From: Dimorphilus gyrociliatus
Taxonomy: Eukaryota; Annelida; Polychaeta; Dinophilidae
NCBI GenBank assembly: GCA_904063045.1
Contig: CAJFCJ010000025.1
Location: forward strand, 744,001-808,000
Direction of reading: 5' to 3'
Length of the DNA: 64,000 nt
The position numbers were made by a program, and so were the translations under genes. The stretch's first letter is position 1, and each line of letters starts with the position of its first letter. Under the pieces are notes generated by a model. It did not search any database. It saw nothing but the letters and a program-made list of their open reading frames with translations, and was not told where the DNA came from. Of the stretch, positions 24,525 through 36,614 are shown one piece after another.

Positions 24525-26622
24525 GATTTAAGTTTGTAGTTATTCCGTTTCCTAAACAAAGAGATGGCGTTGATGACCGGTAGGCCTAAGACATCTGTTT
24601 ATCTAAATTGAGCCTAAATATTAGCATTAATCGATTATTATTCGTTTTTCTACGTAGCTTTCACGTTAAAAATTAGGATTAACCTGTTTAGATCACATAA
24701 AACTTAGTAAAAGCTAGAATAATGGCGTAAAAACCTGATTGGACGGGTGCCAAACCCTATTGAAATAGCATATTATCGCTCAAAAATTTTTTTCCTGAGT
24801 ACGGATGATTTATCTTGGATTACCATGTACAACTTGATTGTTTCTAATAAGAAACTTCGAAAAATAATCAATCTATGATGAACATAGATGAAGCGACTCA
24901 AGTTAATACATTGTAGGCCGCTCAGAAAACACCTATAGGAATGATCGGTTAATACGAAGTGGCGTTTTGGTTTATTGTACTGTTAGCTCTAAAAATTTTA
25001 CTACGAAATCAAAATCAAAACATACTTTCAACGATTCTCTAAGATTCACAAAGTTCGAACTGGACAATGGAATACCGAATCGCGATAAATCTGCAAACAA
25101 TATCGTTTCAATATCAATATCGACGATTTATAGTATTTTTCTGTATAGCCTTTAACTGCGCATGCGCGCTGTAAGGACACTGCATAAAAGGGTCAATTCG
25201 AACTCATTTTTTATTGTTGGTTAAAATCGGCCTACTATCTGAATAGTGCAAAATGCGCGGGAGTATTTCAGTTGTAACGAATCAGAATGCTTTAACTCTT
25301 AATTATTATTATTTTTTTTTGGACATTAAGAAATAAGTTCTAAATATTAGAATAATTTATATATATATATATATATATACATCTCCTTCCTTTCCCCCTT
25401 TCCTCGATTTGTTTTAATTATGGCAACGCTAAGAAGGCTTATTGATTTTCAATAGCGACCTCTAGCGATCATAAGCATTTATAATATTTGCAATTGAAAA
25501 ATTTTTTATAAAACATTTCATTATACTTTCGTTTCTTTGTTGGATTAATATAATTCAATAGGTCTAAAATATGAATATTCTCTTCACTTACTTTAGAAAA
25601 AAACCACCTAATACTGTGTAATAAATAAATGTTTAATATCATATGAAATATGAATAAATACGTGAAAGACTATGTATTTACATAGTCTCTATTATTATGA
25701 AGTAGGCTAACTTTACAAGTAAGAAGAAGAAGAAAAGAAGAAGAAGAAGAAGAAGTCTTGCAACCCTAACCCTAAGATTTGTTTAATTTGATGACAAAGT
25801 CTTGAAAACAGTTACCAATCTTCCTTGTAGTATACTGAATTTTTTATGTTAATTTATTACTTTATAACTTGTTTTTCCCTCTCCAACAACAATATAATAG
25901 GGAATATAACGCAATAAATATTCCCTATATCATACCTCCCTCAATTTTTATACTTGGTCACATGATTTCAAAATGTCATATAGCTAATGCTCAAATAAGG
26001 TAAAAATATTTTTTTTACATTATACTTAAATAAATGATTTTGAAAAGATAATAAAATACATATTATAAAGTTCCATGAAATTCTATAGGTAATCTAAATA
26101 AAAGTTTAAAATTGATGAGAATAATACAAAGCCCGCCCATATTTACTTTTCTGATAAAAAAAAGGAAATCTGCTTTCACTAATATAGATTTTTATCCTTT
26201 ATTTATTTCGATTAAGTAATAGGAGATTCTTACAAATTCACTATGTAGAGGAAAAATTTTATCGATATTATGGTAAGTTGTATAAAACTTTTGTCCTATA
26301 AGTGGATAAAAGTATGTTGAAGGGGTTTACAAACAGGTCTTTCATTTTAAAAATCGAAAATCTTTAGTCAGTTATCGCAAAAGTCCATTAAGATTTGAGC
26401 GTTTATTTTTCCACGCTTATCATTCTTAAATTATATATAAATGCTTTGTGATGTTTATTAATTAGATTGTTGCACAGACAGATAAATAAAACGTAAAATA
26501 ATATCAAGAAGTTTGTAGGTCAAAGTTCTTGTTCGAAATTATAACCTTAGTCTGAGTCTATAGCTTCTGAGGGAAAGTAGTCTTGATCCAGTATACTAAC
26601 ATACATTTATGTAAATTTATTA
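24525..26622. other. Intergenic region upstream of SIN3
   Basis: Promoter side of SIN3 and 3' flank of the lectin gene. It contains TA repeats near 24445-24478 and 25357-25380, an AAG repeat at 25721-25755, two telomere-like CCCTAA units at 25764-25775 and several A/T runs. Nothing in it codes convincingly. Confidence 0.5.
25721..25755 (+). repeat. (AAG)n microsatellite
   Basis: Interrupted AAG/AAGA tract of about 35 bp followed by AAGTCTTG. A second AAG array lies near 35385-35407. Confidence 0.9.
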
Positions 26623-27396
26623 TTAATTAAAGGGTGTTGATTCACACGCAAAAGGAGCCGCATAGCTGCTGGTACTAACATCAATCCAACCTCCTGTGTA
26701 TTTGATTGAAACACCATCCTCATCTCCATTTAAGCTATTGGGTTCATCGTTTTCCCAGCAGCAATTTGTTGCCAATCTCTTTCCGGTCCTATCCCAAATA
26801 AATGACCCTTCTTGAAGCTCATCATTGAGCCCTATAAGGAGAGAACCACCAAAACCGTTTGCTATTAAAAAGTTGTGTTTCTCAATCGTCTCGGCACTGG
26901 CTAATGTTTGAATTCTATCTTTACATATTTTTCGAGCACCGACTAAGTTTGTATTAACTGGATGGAAATAAAAACAACTATTCTGAAATGATATTTCATC
27001 CGATCGACAATTTTTAACTTTACAAACATCTGATAAACATTCAGTAGAACAAGCTTGAGAATTCTGAGAATCGAGATTAAAGACATGTATATCTCCCGCA
27101 TAAATTTCCATTGGTTTTTGCTCTCCTCCGTGAAATAGCCTGCATTCACTAGTCTTAAAGCTGAAAAAACGGCAATTTTCCATTTTCATACATTTGTAAC
27201 TGCAACTACCAGTGGAAAATTCCTCAAGTTTTATCATGTAGTCAACTTTATCCAGAAATTCTAAAGTAGTTCTATACGATTCCAAAAGCCATTGACGATG
27301 ACAAACTGTTGCGTGAGTGAATAGGTTACAAGAAAGTAATAAATAGAGGAGGAGAGCGTATTTTGAAGAGTACATCCCTCCACACCAAATATGCAT
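26623..27396 (-). CDS. Secreted PAN/C-type lectin protein
   Basis: Single-exon frame of 257 residues. Met8 (27375) heads a classical signal peptide (KYALLLYLLLSCNLF), so initiation there is as likely as at Met1. The mature N-terminal half has a PAN/apple-like cysteine pattern (CSYKCMKMENCRFFSF then CRLF). The C-terminal half, about residues 140-257, is a C-type lectin domain: CFYFHPVNTNLVGARKIC, LLIGLNDE, FIWDRTGK, WENDEPNSLNGDED, GWIDVS and FACES. The EPN triplet and the W-x-D pair keep the layout of calcium-dependent, mannose-type sugar binding. There is no membrane anchor, so it is probably a secreted or matrix lectin, perhaps defensive. No intron is seen, unusual among these genes; retroposition or intron loss would explain it. 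Confidence 0.85.
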   Translation of the reverse strand: MHIWCGGMYSSKYALLLYLLLSCNLFTHATVCHRQWLLESYRTTLEFLDKVDYMIKLEEFSTGSCSYKCMKMENCRFFSFKTSECRLFHGGEQKPMEIYAGDIHVFNLDSQNSQACSTECLSDVCKVKNCRSDEISFQNSCFYFHPVNTNLVGARKICKDRIQTLASAETIEKHNFLIANGFGGSLLIGLNDELQEGSFIWDRTGKRLATNCCWENDEPNSLNGDEDGVSIKYTGGWIDVSTSSYAAPFACESTPFN

Positions 27397-27980
27397 ATAT
27401 GTTTAAAAGTTTGTGTAGCGACTAATTGAAAGATCGTTATTCAAAATGCTTGTTATTGAACGAAAGAACTTACAAACGGAAAATCTTTTGTCTAAACGGA
27501 AAAGATACTAGATCAATATCAATGAATCGCTTAAAAAACAAGGATCAATTCATTTTTTATCTATTGTATCCAAAAGTTACTAGAGACTAAAAGAAATATT
27601 CGAAATATCTGTTCTGAATAATGAGATTATTTATCTTGATTCTCTCGAAAACTATGTCAAAAAATGTGAATTATTTGCTTGAATTTATTCATTTTTTTAA
27701 ACGTTACAATTGAATATACATATAATATCTATATATACTGTATATAGATAGATATATAGATATTTGTTGTTTTCTTTTTTATGGTTGACTTTTTTTCTCT
27801 AGTTCTTTATTCATTAAAATTCTAGTTTTCTGCAAGAAGACAAAAAAAAACCAACAAGCACATGTTTCCTTTTTTTAATGGGAAAATAGAACATCTAGAT
27901 AAAAGGAAAAAATTAGAATTATGCATGAAATATTTTTTAAAATAGCACACGGAAGTAAAAACCGTTCACTATAATTACAG
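27397..27980. other. Intergenic region between ASXL-like and lectin genes
   Basis: 584 bp of AT-rich DNA with a TATATACTGTATATA palindrome at about 27729-27748 and several A/T runs. I searched it on the minus strand for the missing second half of the upstream gene's PHD finger and found none. Confidence 0.6.
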
Positions 27981-30900
27981 TCAGCTTATCATCGTACAAT
28001 TATCGCATTTAGTCAAATCCGAGCATTCTGTGCACTTTGCTTGTTCCTGGATAACGTTCAAATTTAAATTTGGATTCTTCATAAGCTTCTCCAGTTCGTT
28101 ATGCATCCTAATCGTTATCACTTGCGATTTTGGTGCAGGCTGAGGAGGGGGCGGAAGGGTTGGGGGAGGAGGTTGCATTACAACAACAGATTTTGACTGC
28201 ATCATATGCACATTGGGAGCTTGATTATGTAAGTTGGTTTGGTTGGCGACAACCGGCATGAGGAGAGGGGTTCTTAGAGGAGCTGAAGGAGAGGAAACTT
28301 TTCCCAAGACTTGTTCCATTATTACTTGCGATCGTTGCGTATCAACTGGACCCCCTCTATTCTTTAGTTGCTGACGTTTTTTCGCCATCATTTGGGCTTT
28401 GATTTGTGCTAGAGTTCGGGTGGAGCCGTGCGGAAACTGTTGTTCATCTGGTGGAGCGGCACTGGCTTGCAGGGGACTACTTCCTTTCTTTGCCGAAGTT
28501 AAACATTGGAGTATAGCCGAGTGTGATCTAGCTGAAGGGGTTGCAACAGGAGATGTTGTTACGGGAGCTAATGGTGCAGTTGTGGGGGGTGCTACTGTCC
28601 AAGCGTTTTTACTGCTTTCCTTTTTGATATGAACTTTGACATTGGATTGAAGGAGGCTGCGGATGGTGCTATTCCTATCCTTAGTCGTGGGTGTAACTTC
28701 TGGAGGTGGCGGAGGAGGAGGAGGAGGAGGAGGAGGGGGAGGAGGGGGAAGTTGAGGACTTGGTGGAGAAGGCGAGGGAGTAGGAGTAGATATTGAATTG
28801 GGAGAAAGAGAGTAGGGTTTCGTTTCTGGAGGTGTAGGCGAAGATTTCTCTTCAATGGGGGATGGGCTATGAGACATAGATGGAGCTATTACTTCAGGCA
28901 CTTTCGTTATGTTCTTTATGCGTATTGGTGGAACAACTTTCTTCTTCCTGGGCGAAACTTCAGCTTTCGGCTTATTAGAACTCGGAGATTTTTTCCGTTT
29001 CTTTTTCTTTGATCTAGTTTTTAACGGAGTTTGCGGGCTAATCTCTGTCAACTCTTGCTCAGCGTCTGATGGTGATTTCTTGGTTTGCTGTTTCAATAGG
29101 AATTAAATTAAATATTGATATGTTAGGGAAATTTATTAGCACAAACCTTTTCTGTTACAGTCGGCATTTCTTCAAAAATAGAATTTAAACACTTTTTACC
29201 ATAGACCGGCTCAAAGAATTTCTTTTTCCAATCATCAACAGTGATGACATCTGCTTGTTTTTGATCCTCTTCTAATTTTGATTGATTTTCTGGTGTGAAT
29301 TCACCGCTTTTTAACCGTTGACGCCATTCGACGCAAGATTTATTAAAAAACTCATTGTTTAGGGCAGTAGAAGCAACTCTATTTGAGGGTTAAATAGAAG
29401 TATGTATATAGATGTATATAGATTTATTCGTAAGGATAAATTCTTACCGAATGCTGTTATCAGCAGCTCGAGTTCTATCGCATTCAGGTAATTCCTTTAT
29501 GAGTTGATGTTGAGCTGCTGCAGACAAGAGACCAAGCGTATGGCGATTTAGAAGATTCTGTAAAGACGGGAGAGATATGCATGAATATTCATATATATAT
29601 ATATATATTTATAGTAGTAATCTATTCCTTTCATTTATTTATCATCGGTTTTTTATCAAAAAACAAAAGAAAATAGATATTTATAAATAAAATGGAATAA
29701 AATAATACGTGTTATTCTCTTCACCTACGCCACAGGAATTTTGAAATTGTTTGCAGTGTTTAAGTATTATCTATCATTATTTCTATTATTTCACTAATGC
29801 AACTGTAAAATCCTTAGCTTTGTTTAGTAATGTAAAAAAAATAAATAACTTATTAGAAAAAGAGTGAATTCAATAATTAATATTGTTAATAATTTATTGA
29901 AAAACGTCGTTTATTGGAATTATCTTTAGAAACTAAGTATATTTTCTTTTTAATTGTAATCTTTAAATTATTCTTTTAATAAATAAAATACTCACTCTAA
30001 GATTAATATTGGTTAAGATTGAGTTGGGCGATGTTAAATTCACTTGACCGCTGTCCATTTCTTCCAATTGAGCAGATGCTGACAAGCGTTTTGAAGCTTT
30101 CCTTTTAGGCTGTAAAGTAAAATAGAATACATAACAAAAACGTTTGATATAGATAGTATAGTCAGTGTTATAAAATGATACTCGTTATTTCTTATAGGCA
30201 TTAGCATCCTCTTACTTAATAAAACTAATGAATTATTTAATTATAAATAAAATAATCAGTTATTTATTAAATAAAAGACGATAAAGCTTTTCTAATGGAA
30301 TATTCTTAGAATAATAATATATATGTTCCAACATTAATTCGATTATAGAGTATTATAAATGAATTAAAAGTATATGTTGACGATATTACGATATATTAAA
30401 GATTTATTGTGAAAAATAACAGTTTTTTTTTTCTTTAAAAATACACCGCAGTTTACTTTCTCTTTATTTACGGTCGAACTACCATAACAGTTTGATTAAT
30501 AATTTAAAAAAGCATGACTGCAATACGAAATCGTACGTCGGTACGGTACATCGGCCGTGAGAAAAAAAAATTAATCAGTTGTCCATTATTTAGGACATTA
30601 GAAGATGCTTTAAGAGACATTCGCTTTCCCTTTTATACTTTGCTTCAAAGGCTATAAGAAATATTAATAAGCTTAAATAAAAACATTAAAATAATCTAAA
30701 GATGTTAATTTAATGGATTTATATAAAAATTATGTAGGTATATAGTATATATTAAAAAAAGCTGAACCATCTGTTGAGCAAATTTTTACGACATAAGTTA
30801 GAGATTAAAAATGTGAATATATACTCGTTGTTTACACGAATTGAGGGATAGACGGAAATATATATATATAGTATATATATATAGTATATGTACAAGCAAT

Positions 30901-31325
30901 AAAAAAATCTATAAAGACAAAAAAAGGAAGTATTTTAATAGATAAACAATAAAATAAAAAAATGTAGTAATTTTGTATTGTTTTTTTATTGTTATTATAC
31001 TTTTTTGTACGAAACCATTCAATTGCACAAGAAAGATTTGTCATTACATTTATTATATTATCATAATTATACTGGGAATCGATTCCTATAAACGTTAATT
31101 AAAATATATTTACTAACCAAACTGACGGTATTTCACTTAGTCACTTGATTTTTTACATTAAACTTGAATTTAAATTTAAATTTTTACATTAATAATTAAA
31201 ATATTTATGAAAAAAACCTATTCGATGACTCAAACATCAAAGAGACCGATTATTTGTTTACATACCATTTGACAATTTTCCAACATTGGACGAGTCTGAG
31301 CTTTCCGTTTTCGCTTGTCGGACAT
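27981..31325 (-). CDS. Asx/ASXL-like Polycomb protein (DEUBAD), short form
   Basis: Additional-sex-combs proteins activate the BAP1/Calypso deubiquitinase that removes ubiquitin from histone H2A. Exons in transcript order: 31325-31266, 30109-29996, 29557-29448, 29378-29147, 29087-27981; 1,623 bp, 540 residues. Residues about 48-172 form the DEUBAD/ASXH domain: SPNSILTNINLR, NLLNRHTLGLLSAAAQHQLI, LPECDR, STALNNEFF, WRQRLKSGEFTPE and WKKKFFEPVYGKK. After it come a basic lysine-rich stretch, a 16-proline run (about 286-301) and the ASXL signature RTLAQIKAQ near 396-404. The chain ends in C-x2-C-x5-C-x2-C, which looks like the first half of the ASXL C-terminal PHD finger; the HxxC half is absent. 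It has no N-terminal HARE/HTH domain, and at 540 residues is much shorter than vertebrate ASXL (about 1,500). Family assignment is firm from DEUBAD. Confidence 0.92.
28702..28749 (-). repeat. Coding triplet repeat (polyproline)
   Basis: GGA/GGG triplets on the plus strand (CCT/CCC on the coding strand) encode a run of about 16 prolines in the ASXL-like protein. Its length is likely polymorphic through slippage. Confidence 0.85.
30110..31265 (-). other. First intron of the ASXL-like gene
   Basis: 1.16 kb intron between the MSDKRKRK start exon and the PKRKASKR exon (phase 0). AT-rich, with a TATATAGTATATA run near 30861-30890. No nested exon was recognised. Confidence 0.65.
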
Positions 31326-33825
31326 CTTAGATATTTTTACGTCGTAAATATTTCCAAAGCTTTGCTCGATCACTGCAAATATTTAGATTTTAAGGGGATT
31401 TTGCGTCTTCCTTCATGATGCTTGAGAACTTTGATTGAAAATATTAGGATGCGTTAGAGTAATTTCATAAATTAAAAAAACAGTTATGACATTCTGTATA
31501 AATAATCAGACACCATTTTGAAAATTGCTTTGTTGTATGGCTCCTTAGTCTGGTTTCAAACCATAGGGCGGCGCTATGCTTTCGTTATTTATGGTGCTAC
31601 TATAAACCGTGTCTGGTCGACAACACTGTTGTTTTGCATAGAATTAATCATAAATACCTGGAAACGACGGGCTCACTTCTTATATTTCAAACTCTTGTTT
31701 GATTAAACGACCATTCTTTAAATAGAATTTTAGCTCTTCAACTATAGATTAAATGGAATATTTTATTTTAATTTTCCTACACCAGAGAGATTAAATATTA
31801 TATGAGAAGTTTATTCTAAAAGCTCTACAATTGTCCGCCATCTAAGTGAGAATAGATTAGTTATAGAATTTTATTTAGTTATCAAAACTAGTAAGAAACC
31901 TCTGGTCTATTACAAGATTTAACGAGCGTATAGTAATTAATTAAACGGAATACGTGAGCATCATTTAATTTACAATAGATCACTGTTGTTAATTTTATAA
32001 ATAGTTGGAAGTGGTTACTAATTATAATATAAGAAATCAGAATCAAGTAATTTTAAAAGGTTCTTTGAGTCACATGTCACGACCAAGTGCTTAGCGTTAC
32101 CAGAATTTACGATATATACAGAATATGTAGCCAGTCTATCATCATCCGGGCAATCCTAATATTGAACTTTTAGCAATAAGAACCATTTTTAAAATTACGT
32201 TTTGTTAATAGAAAAGATAAATAGATTATAATAAAATTTAGAAATGAACTTGGAAGACTTTAACTTGATTTATTTATTTATTAAATGTAATGATCAATTG
32301 ATTTTTTATATTATTGAACTAGTAATTTCATTTTTTATCATTCGAACATCTTATTATAAATGCCAAAAATATAATTATCCTGTATTAATATTTATAAACT
32401 AATTAGAATATTTCAATGCAACTAATGACCTAAAAGTCAATTAATTGAAAGTTATCAGTATATGAAATCGTGCTTGAAGTTTATTTTAAATTATAAGTGA
32501 ATTATAATGAAAGAGGTAGAAAAGAGAAAGATTATTCCTACATTATAGATATTTTCATTATAATTAGTCTAAAAATAGCTATTTAATTAATAAATTAATC
32601 AATAAATTGATTGATATAAACATAAAAAGAAAAATCATCAACTAATATATGAAAAAAAGTTTACATTTATTAAATGAGATTTAATTTTTTTCAAGTAACC
32701 TCATTTGTTTATCTTTGTTTATTGCAACTAAATTTATAGTAAAGCATATAGAAGTCTATTGAGATTTCTCAATTAACGCATCAGGCTTACTATAAAAGAG
32801 CTATTTATAAATAGACAGTTGGTAATTATAAACTAACAAAATGTACAACTCGTACATAAACTAAACTGGTAAAATTTCGTTGAAATTTCTATTAAATATT
32901 TGAATATAAAGAGTAAAAAGAAAATGAACAAAAGAGGAAAAGAATAATCTTTATTATTATTAGTATACAATGTATAAAATGTACGAATGAGACGCCTTTG
33001 TTAAAGCTTTTTTAACATTCCACGAATCATTACTTTTGTTTTTTTTTCCTACTCAAAGCTTAATGATCTTAATTGCAAAAATAAAAGGTATGGAGGAAGA
33101 GAAAAAGAAGAAAAAAAATCCAGATAATTCGTTTAACGGGAAAGAGTCAATGGTTTCTTTTCTCTGGAGGCAAATTTAGTCAAAAACTTTTACATTTATT
33201 AGAATAATATATGTAATTATCGAAACAAATTGGAGAATTTTACCCTGAGGACTATAACTGAAGAAAAAACACACTTTTCTTATGTTTTAAGTCATGATTT
33301 TTGTCTAATTTCTCTTTAATTTTATCTTCTTTCAACTTTTTTCATTTTCAAAATCAGTTTTAAACGCACAAGTTTGAAAAGACGAATTAGATGTTTTGAA
33401 CAGAAAATAATTGATATGAATGGTACAAGTCGAATAAAAAATATACTACTACTACTACTATTACTACTATTATTATTAATATTAATATTATAAACAAATA
33501 TGACTTAATTTCTCTAGTTTTGTGTAGATTATTAACAATTGTACAAAATATATTGTCGATTTTATGATGTGGAAGTAATGATTTCACCTTATTTTTTCAT
33601 CATCTCTTATTTTACTTAGAATAAGAAAAATTCTTTCAATTAAATGATGTTAAAAAATAAAATAAATATAAAGGCTCTTTGGTTATTATGTAAAATTTCA
33701 AGTATGAACTTTTCATATTGTTCCCTTCTTTTTGTTTCCAAAGGTTTGGCCAGAATAGTGTGGTGAGTGTGAGTGAAGGATCGTCTTAGTTAGTCATTTG
33801 GTGTGAGAGAAAAAATATTGTCTTC
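31326..33825. other. Intergenic region between AMT and ASXL-like genes
   Basis: 2.5 kb of strongly AT-rich DNA, both flanking genes on the minus strand. It should hold the ASXL-like promoter near 31.35 kb and the AMT 3'UTR on the right. A (TAC/TAT)n tract lies near 33445-33490. Short open frames here show no family resemblance. Confidence 0.5.
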
Positions 33826-36614
33826 CTAAACACCGTTAACTGGATGATCTATTTCACGATTATTAGTATGATTGATTTCTTCATTTTCATCAAATGCACC
33901 ATTAAGATGTCCATTAAATGAAACGTTAGCTCGAACTCCGAAGCTTGACCTACGTAATACAAGTCTAGATACGTTAGGAAGTTCATTAGCTTCAGAGTTT
34001 GTTCGTCTGGCAAGATATTCCATAATTGCAATTGAATTTTCTGTTAGGATACGATCTTTATCGATTCCGTGCTCGATAAAATCTGCTCCGAGTTTTTCGT
34101 CGTGCTCACTCATCCTTAGTCCGATTGCTCTTCTTATAATCCATAGAGTAACAAAAGACGTTGTGCCACTCCAAATAAAAATAGCGACAATCGCTAAGAG
34201 TTGAACTCCCAATAGATAAAAACCACCACCGTGAAATAATCCAGCCCTACCTCTTGTTATATCCTCTATAGTATCAATGTCTACGAATAGACCAACTGCA
34301 ATCATACCCCAAACTCCACCAACTCCGTGAACAACGAACGCACCAACAGGATCGTCAATTTTCAAGAGGTTCATGATTGGCACAAAAGCTAAACTTAAAA
34401 CAGCTCCTACAGCTCCAATTATAATTGCTTCCCAAGGCCTTATGGCAGCACAACTAGCTGTGACACTGACTAAAGAGGACAAAATACTATTAACCATATC
34501 AAAAACTATGTATTTCCTCTTATTAATCACATAACTGAGTAGCATACCAGCTACACCTCCACCCATCGAAGCCGTTATCGTTGTTACAGCCGTTCTATAA
34601 GGACAAAATAACCTTCAATAATAAAGAATGATAATATCATATCTCTGTGAATATTATAATAAACGGTTAGTTTTTTTCTAATACAACAGAATTTAGTTAA
34701 TTTCAAAAGGTTACTAAATTAGATTCTTTGAAGTGGAATTGATATACTGTATATTAACTCTGAACAATTATTAAGTAGTTATTTCCATAATATACCTTCA
34801 TAATCATTAATTATATCAATTTTAAAATATTAAACCGGTAGACATTAATAAAATGAAAATTTTAATATGAGTTTAAAAGAAAATCAAAATGAGGGGAGAA
34901 TGATGGGGATGATGAGGAGAAAGAAGAGTAATGAGGCTAATGTTTTGCTGAGTACATATAAATATACAGGACATACTAATATATTTGTATATACATATAC
35001 AAATATTGTTATGGTTTATTAAATTTAATATGAAGGAACTTACAACTAATAACTAATATTACTTTGTTGTAACGTGTCAAAAAGAGTCTTGTTATTTGAT
35101 TTTAGCAGCCATTGTATTTTGCTCCCACATGCTACAGCTTTCTCTGACTCCTTGAAGCTTTATTTTACTCTCTACAGTTTTTTGTTTAATTAGACGCAGA
35201 AATATCAATATTAATCCTCTATAAAAAAGATAGGGGAGATAGAGAGGTAGAGAAATGGAGAGCGTGTTGTTATGAGTTCTCATCTTTAACTTTGATCTAA
35301 ACTATTTGTACATATGCTTTTCTTTATGCATACAGAGTAATTTCTCTAATCTCAAAAGATCTATTTTTACGATCATAAGCGAGAAGAAGAAGAAGAAGAA
35401 GAAGAGGCAGAGAGAGATAGGAAAGGGAAAGAACAAAGTTTTTTATTCATAATTTTACTATGTTACAGTTGTTTTTATTCTTTTCTCTCCTTTTAATTTT
35501 TTTTTTTGGTTTTTCACGGAAAGCATCTTTAACCAATCGTGTTAAGTCATACAATATTACACTTATTCTTTTAATAACATTAAGTATATTGAAAATAGCA
35601 AGAGAGGAATAATTGGCTTCTGTACAGTCAGCATATCTGTGTATATTGATTCATATCTGTCTATTTTACGTATATTAGTAGAAGAGTACAAGTTTCATCC
35701 ATGCTACTCTTCAAGGAAAACTTATGAATTGATATTTTAAAGGAGGATATTTCTAATATACTGTATAACATTTTTCAACTATTACTTACTTAGCTGCTAA
35801 AATCCATTTTCCTCCTGATATCCCAAAGGTACTACCGCAATTAAACCCCAGCCAACCCCACCATAACATAAACATACCGATCAGACAGTTTGTTGGATTA
35901 CTGCAATCCATTTTCTTACGATTGTTATCGAATCTATTTAATCTAGGACCAAGCATTACGGCCGCTACCAGCGCTGAAACTGCTCCTAATAAGTGGACTC
36001 CTCCTGAACCGGCAATATCAACAACACCCAACTTTCTCAGGAATCCCCTATCATCCCACAGCCAATGCGCGGGAATACAATAAACATAAGTATTTAACAG
36101 CGAAAAGATAATATAAGCAGATAATTTGGTTCTCTCTGCCATGGCGCCGGACACGATTGTTGTTGCTGTGGTTGCAAAAGATAGCTGGAAGATGAAAGTT
36201 GAGTAGGTAATACCCATTCGTTTATCATTTGGTGTATTAACGAAGAAATGGCCGATACCACAGAAAGTGTTTGAGTATTTATCGTTGCCGTAAGTAAGAC
36301 CATAGCCGAATGCCCAGTAAGTGAGACCGCCGAAAATAACATCAACAGCATTTTTAACCATAATATTAACTTCATTTTTAGAAGAGACACAACCAGCTTC
36401 TAACAGTCCGAAACCTAATTAAAGTCATATCTTGATCTGTACACTCTTCTACGTGTTATATAATATACAGAGAGATCTTACCTGACTGCATAGTAAATAT
36501 AATGAAACTACTTGTCAAAATCCAAGTTGCATCATCCCAAGTAAGTTCTTCGCTAGTAGAAACAGGCATTGTTGTGCTGTTTACAGAAGTATTGCAGCAA
36601 GTGACGTTTTTCAT
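33826..36614 (-). CDS. AMT-type ammonium transporter
   Basis: Membrane channel/transporter for ammonium of the AMT (not Rh) class, found in invertebrates, plants and bacteria. Exons in transcript order: 36614-36482, 36414-35790, 34594-33826; 1,527 bp, 508 residues, typical for AMT. The N-terminus is extracellular with possible N-glycosylation sites (NVT, NTS, NST), then about 11 hydrophobic helices. Family motifs: GFGLLEAGCVSSKNEVNIM, AFGYGLTYG, the signature DIAGSGGVHLLGAVSALV and DDPVGAFVVHGVGG. Both pore twin histidines are present (about residues 185 and 342). The C-terminal tail has the conserved DEKLGADFIEHG-type gating segment followed by a polar, low-complexity end. Regulation is not visible. 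The phase 2 and phase 1 introns fit exactly. Confidence 0.95.
34595..35789 (-). other. Second intron of the AMT gene
   Basis: 1.2 kb intron splitting AAK inside the transporter. It contains an AAG repeat (about 35385-35407), purine-rich tracts and two TATACTGTATA-type palindromes (34741 and 35755). No nested gene seen. Confidence 0.65.

Noticed and set aside
24967-25155. 62-codon plus-strand frame upstream of SIN3
   Set aside because: No recognisable motif, domain or splice context.
28399-29106. Plus-strand and other-frame open frames opposite the ASXL-like last exon
   Set aside because: Shadows of a low-complexity GC-richer coding exon; the minus-strand frame fits the family.
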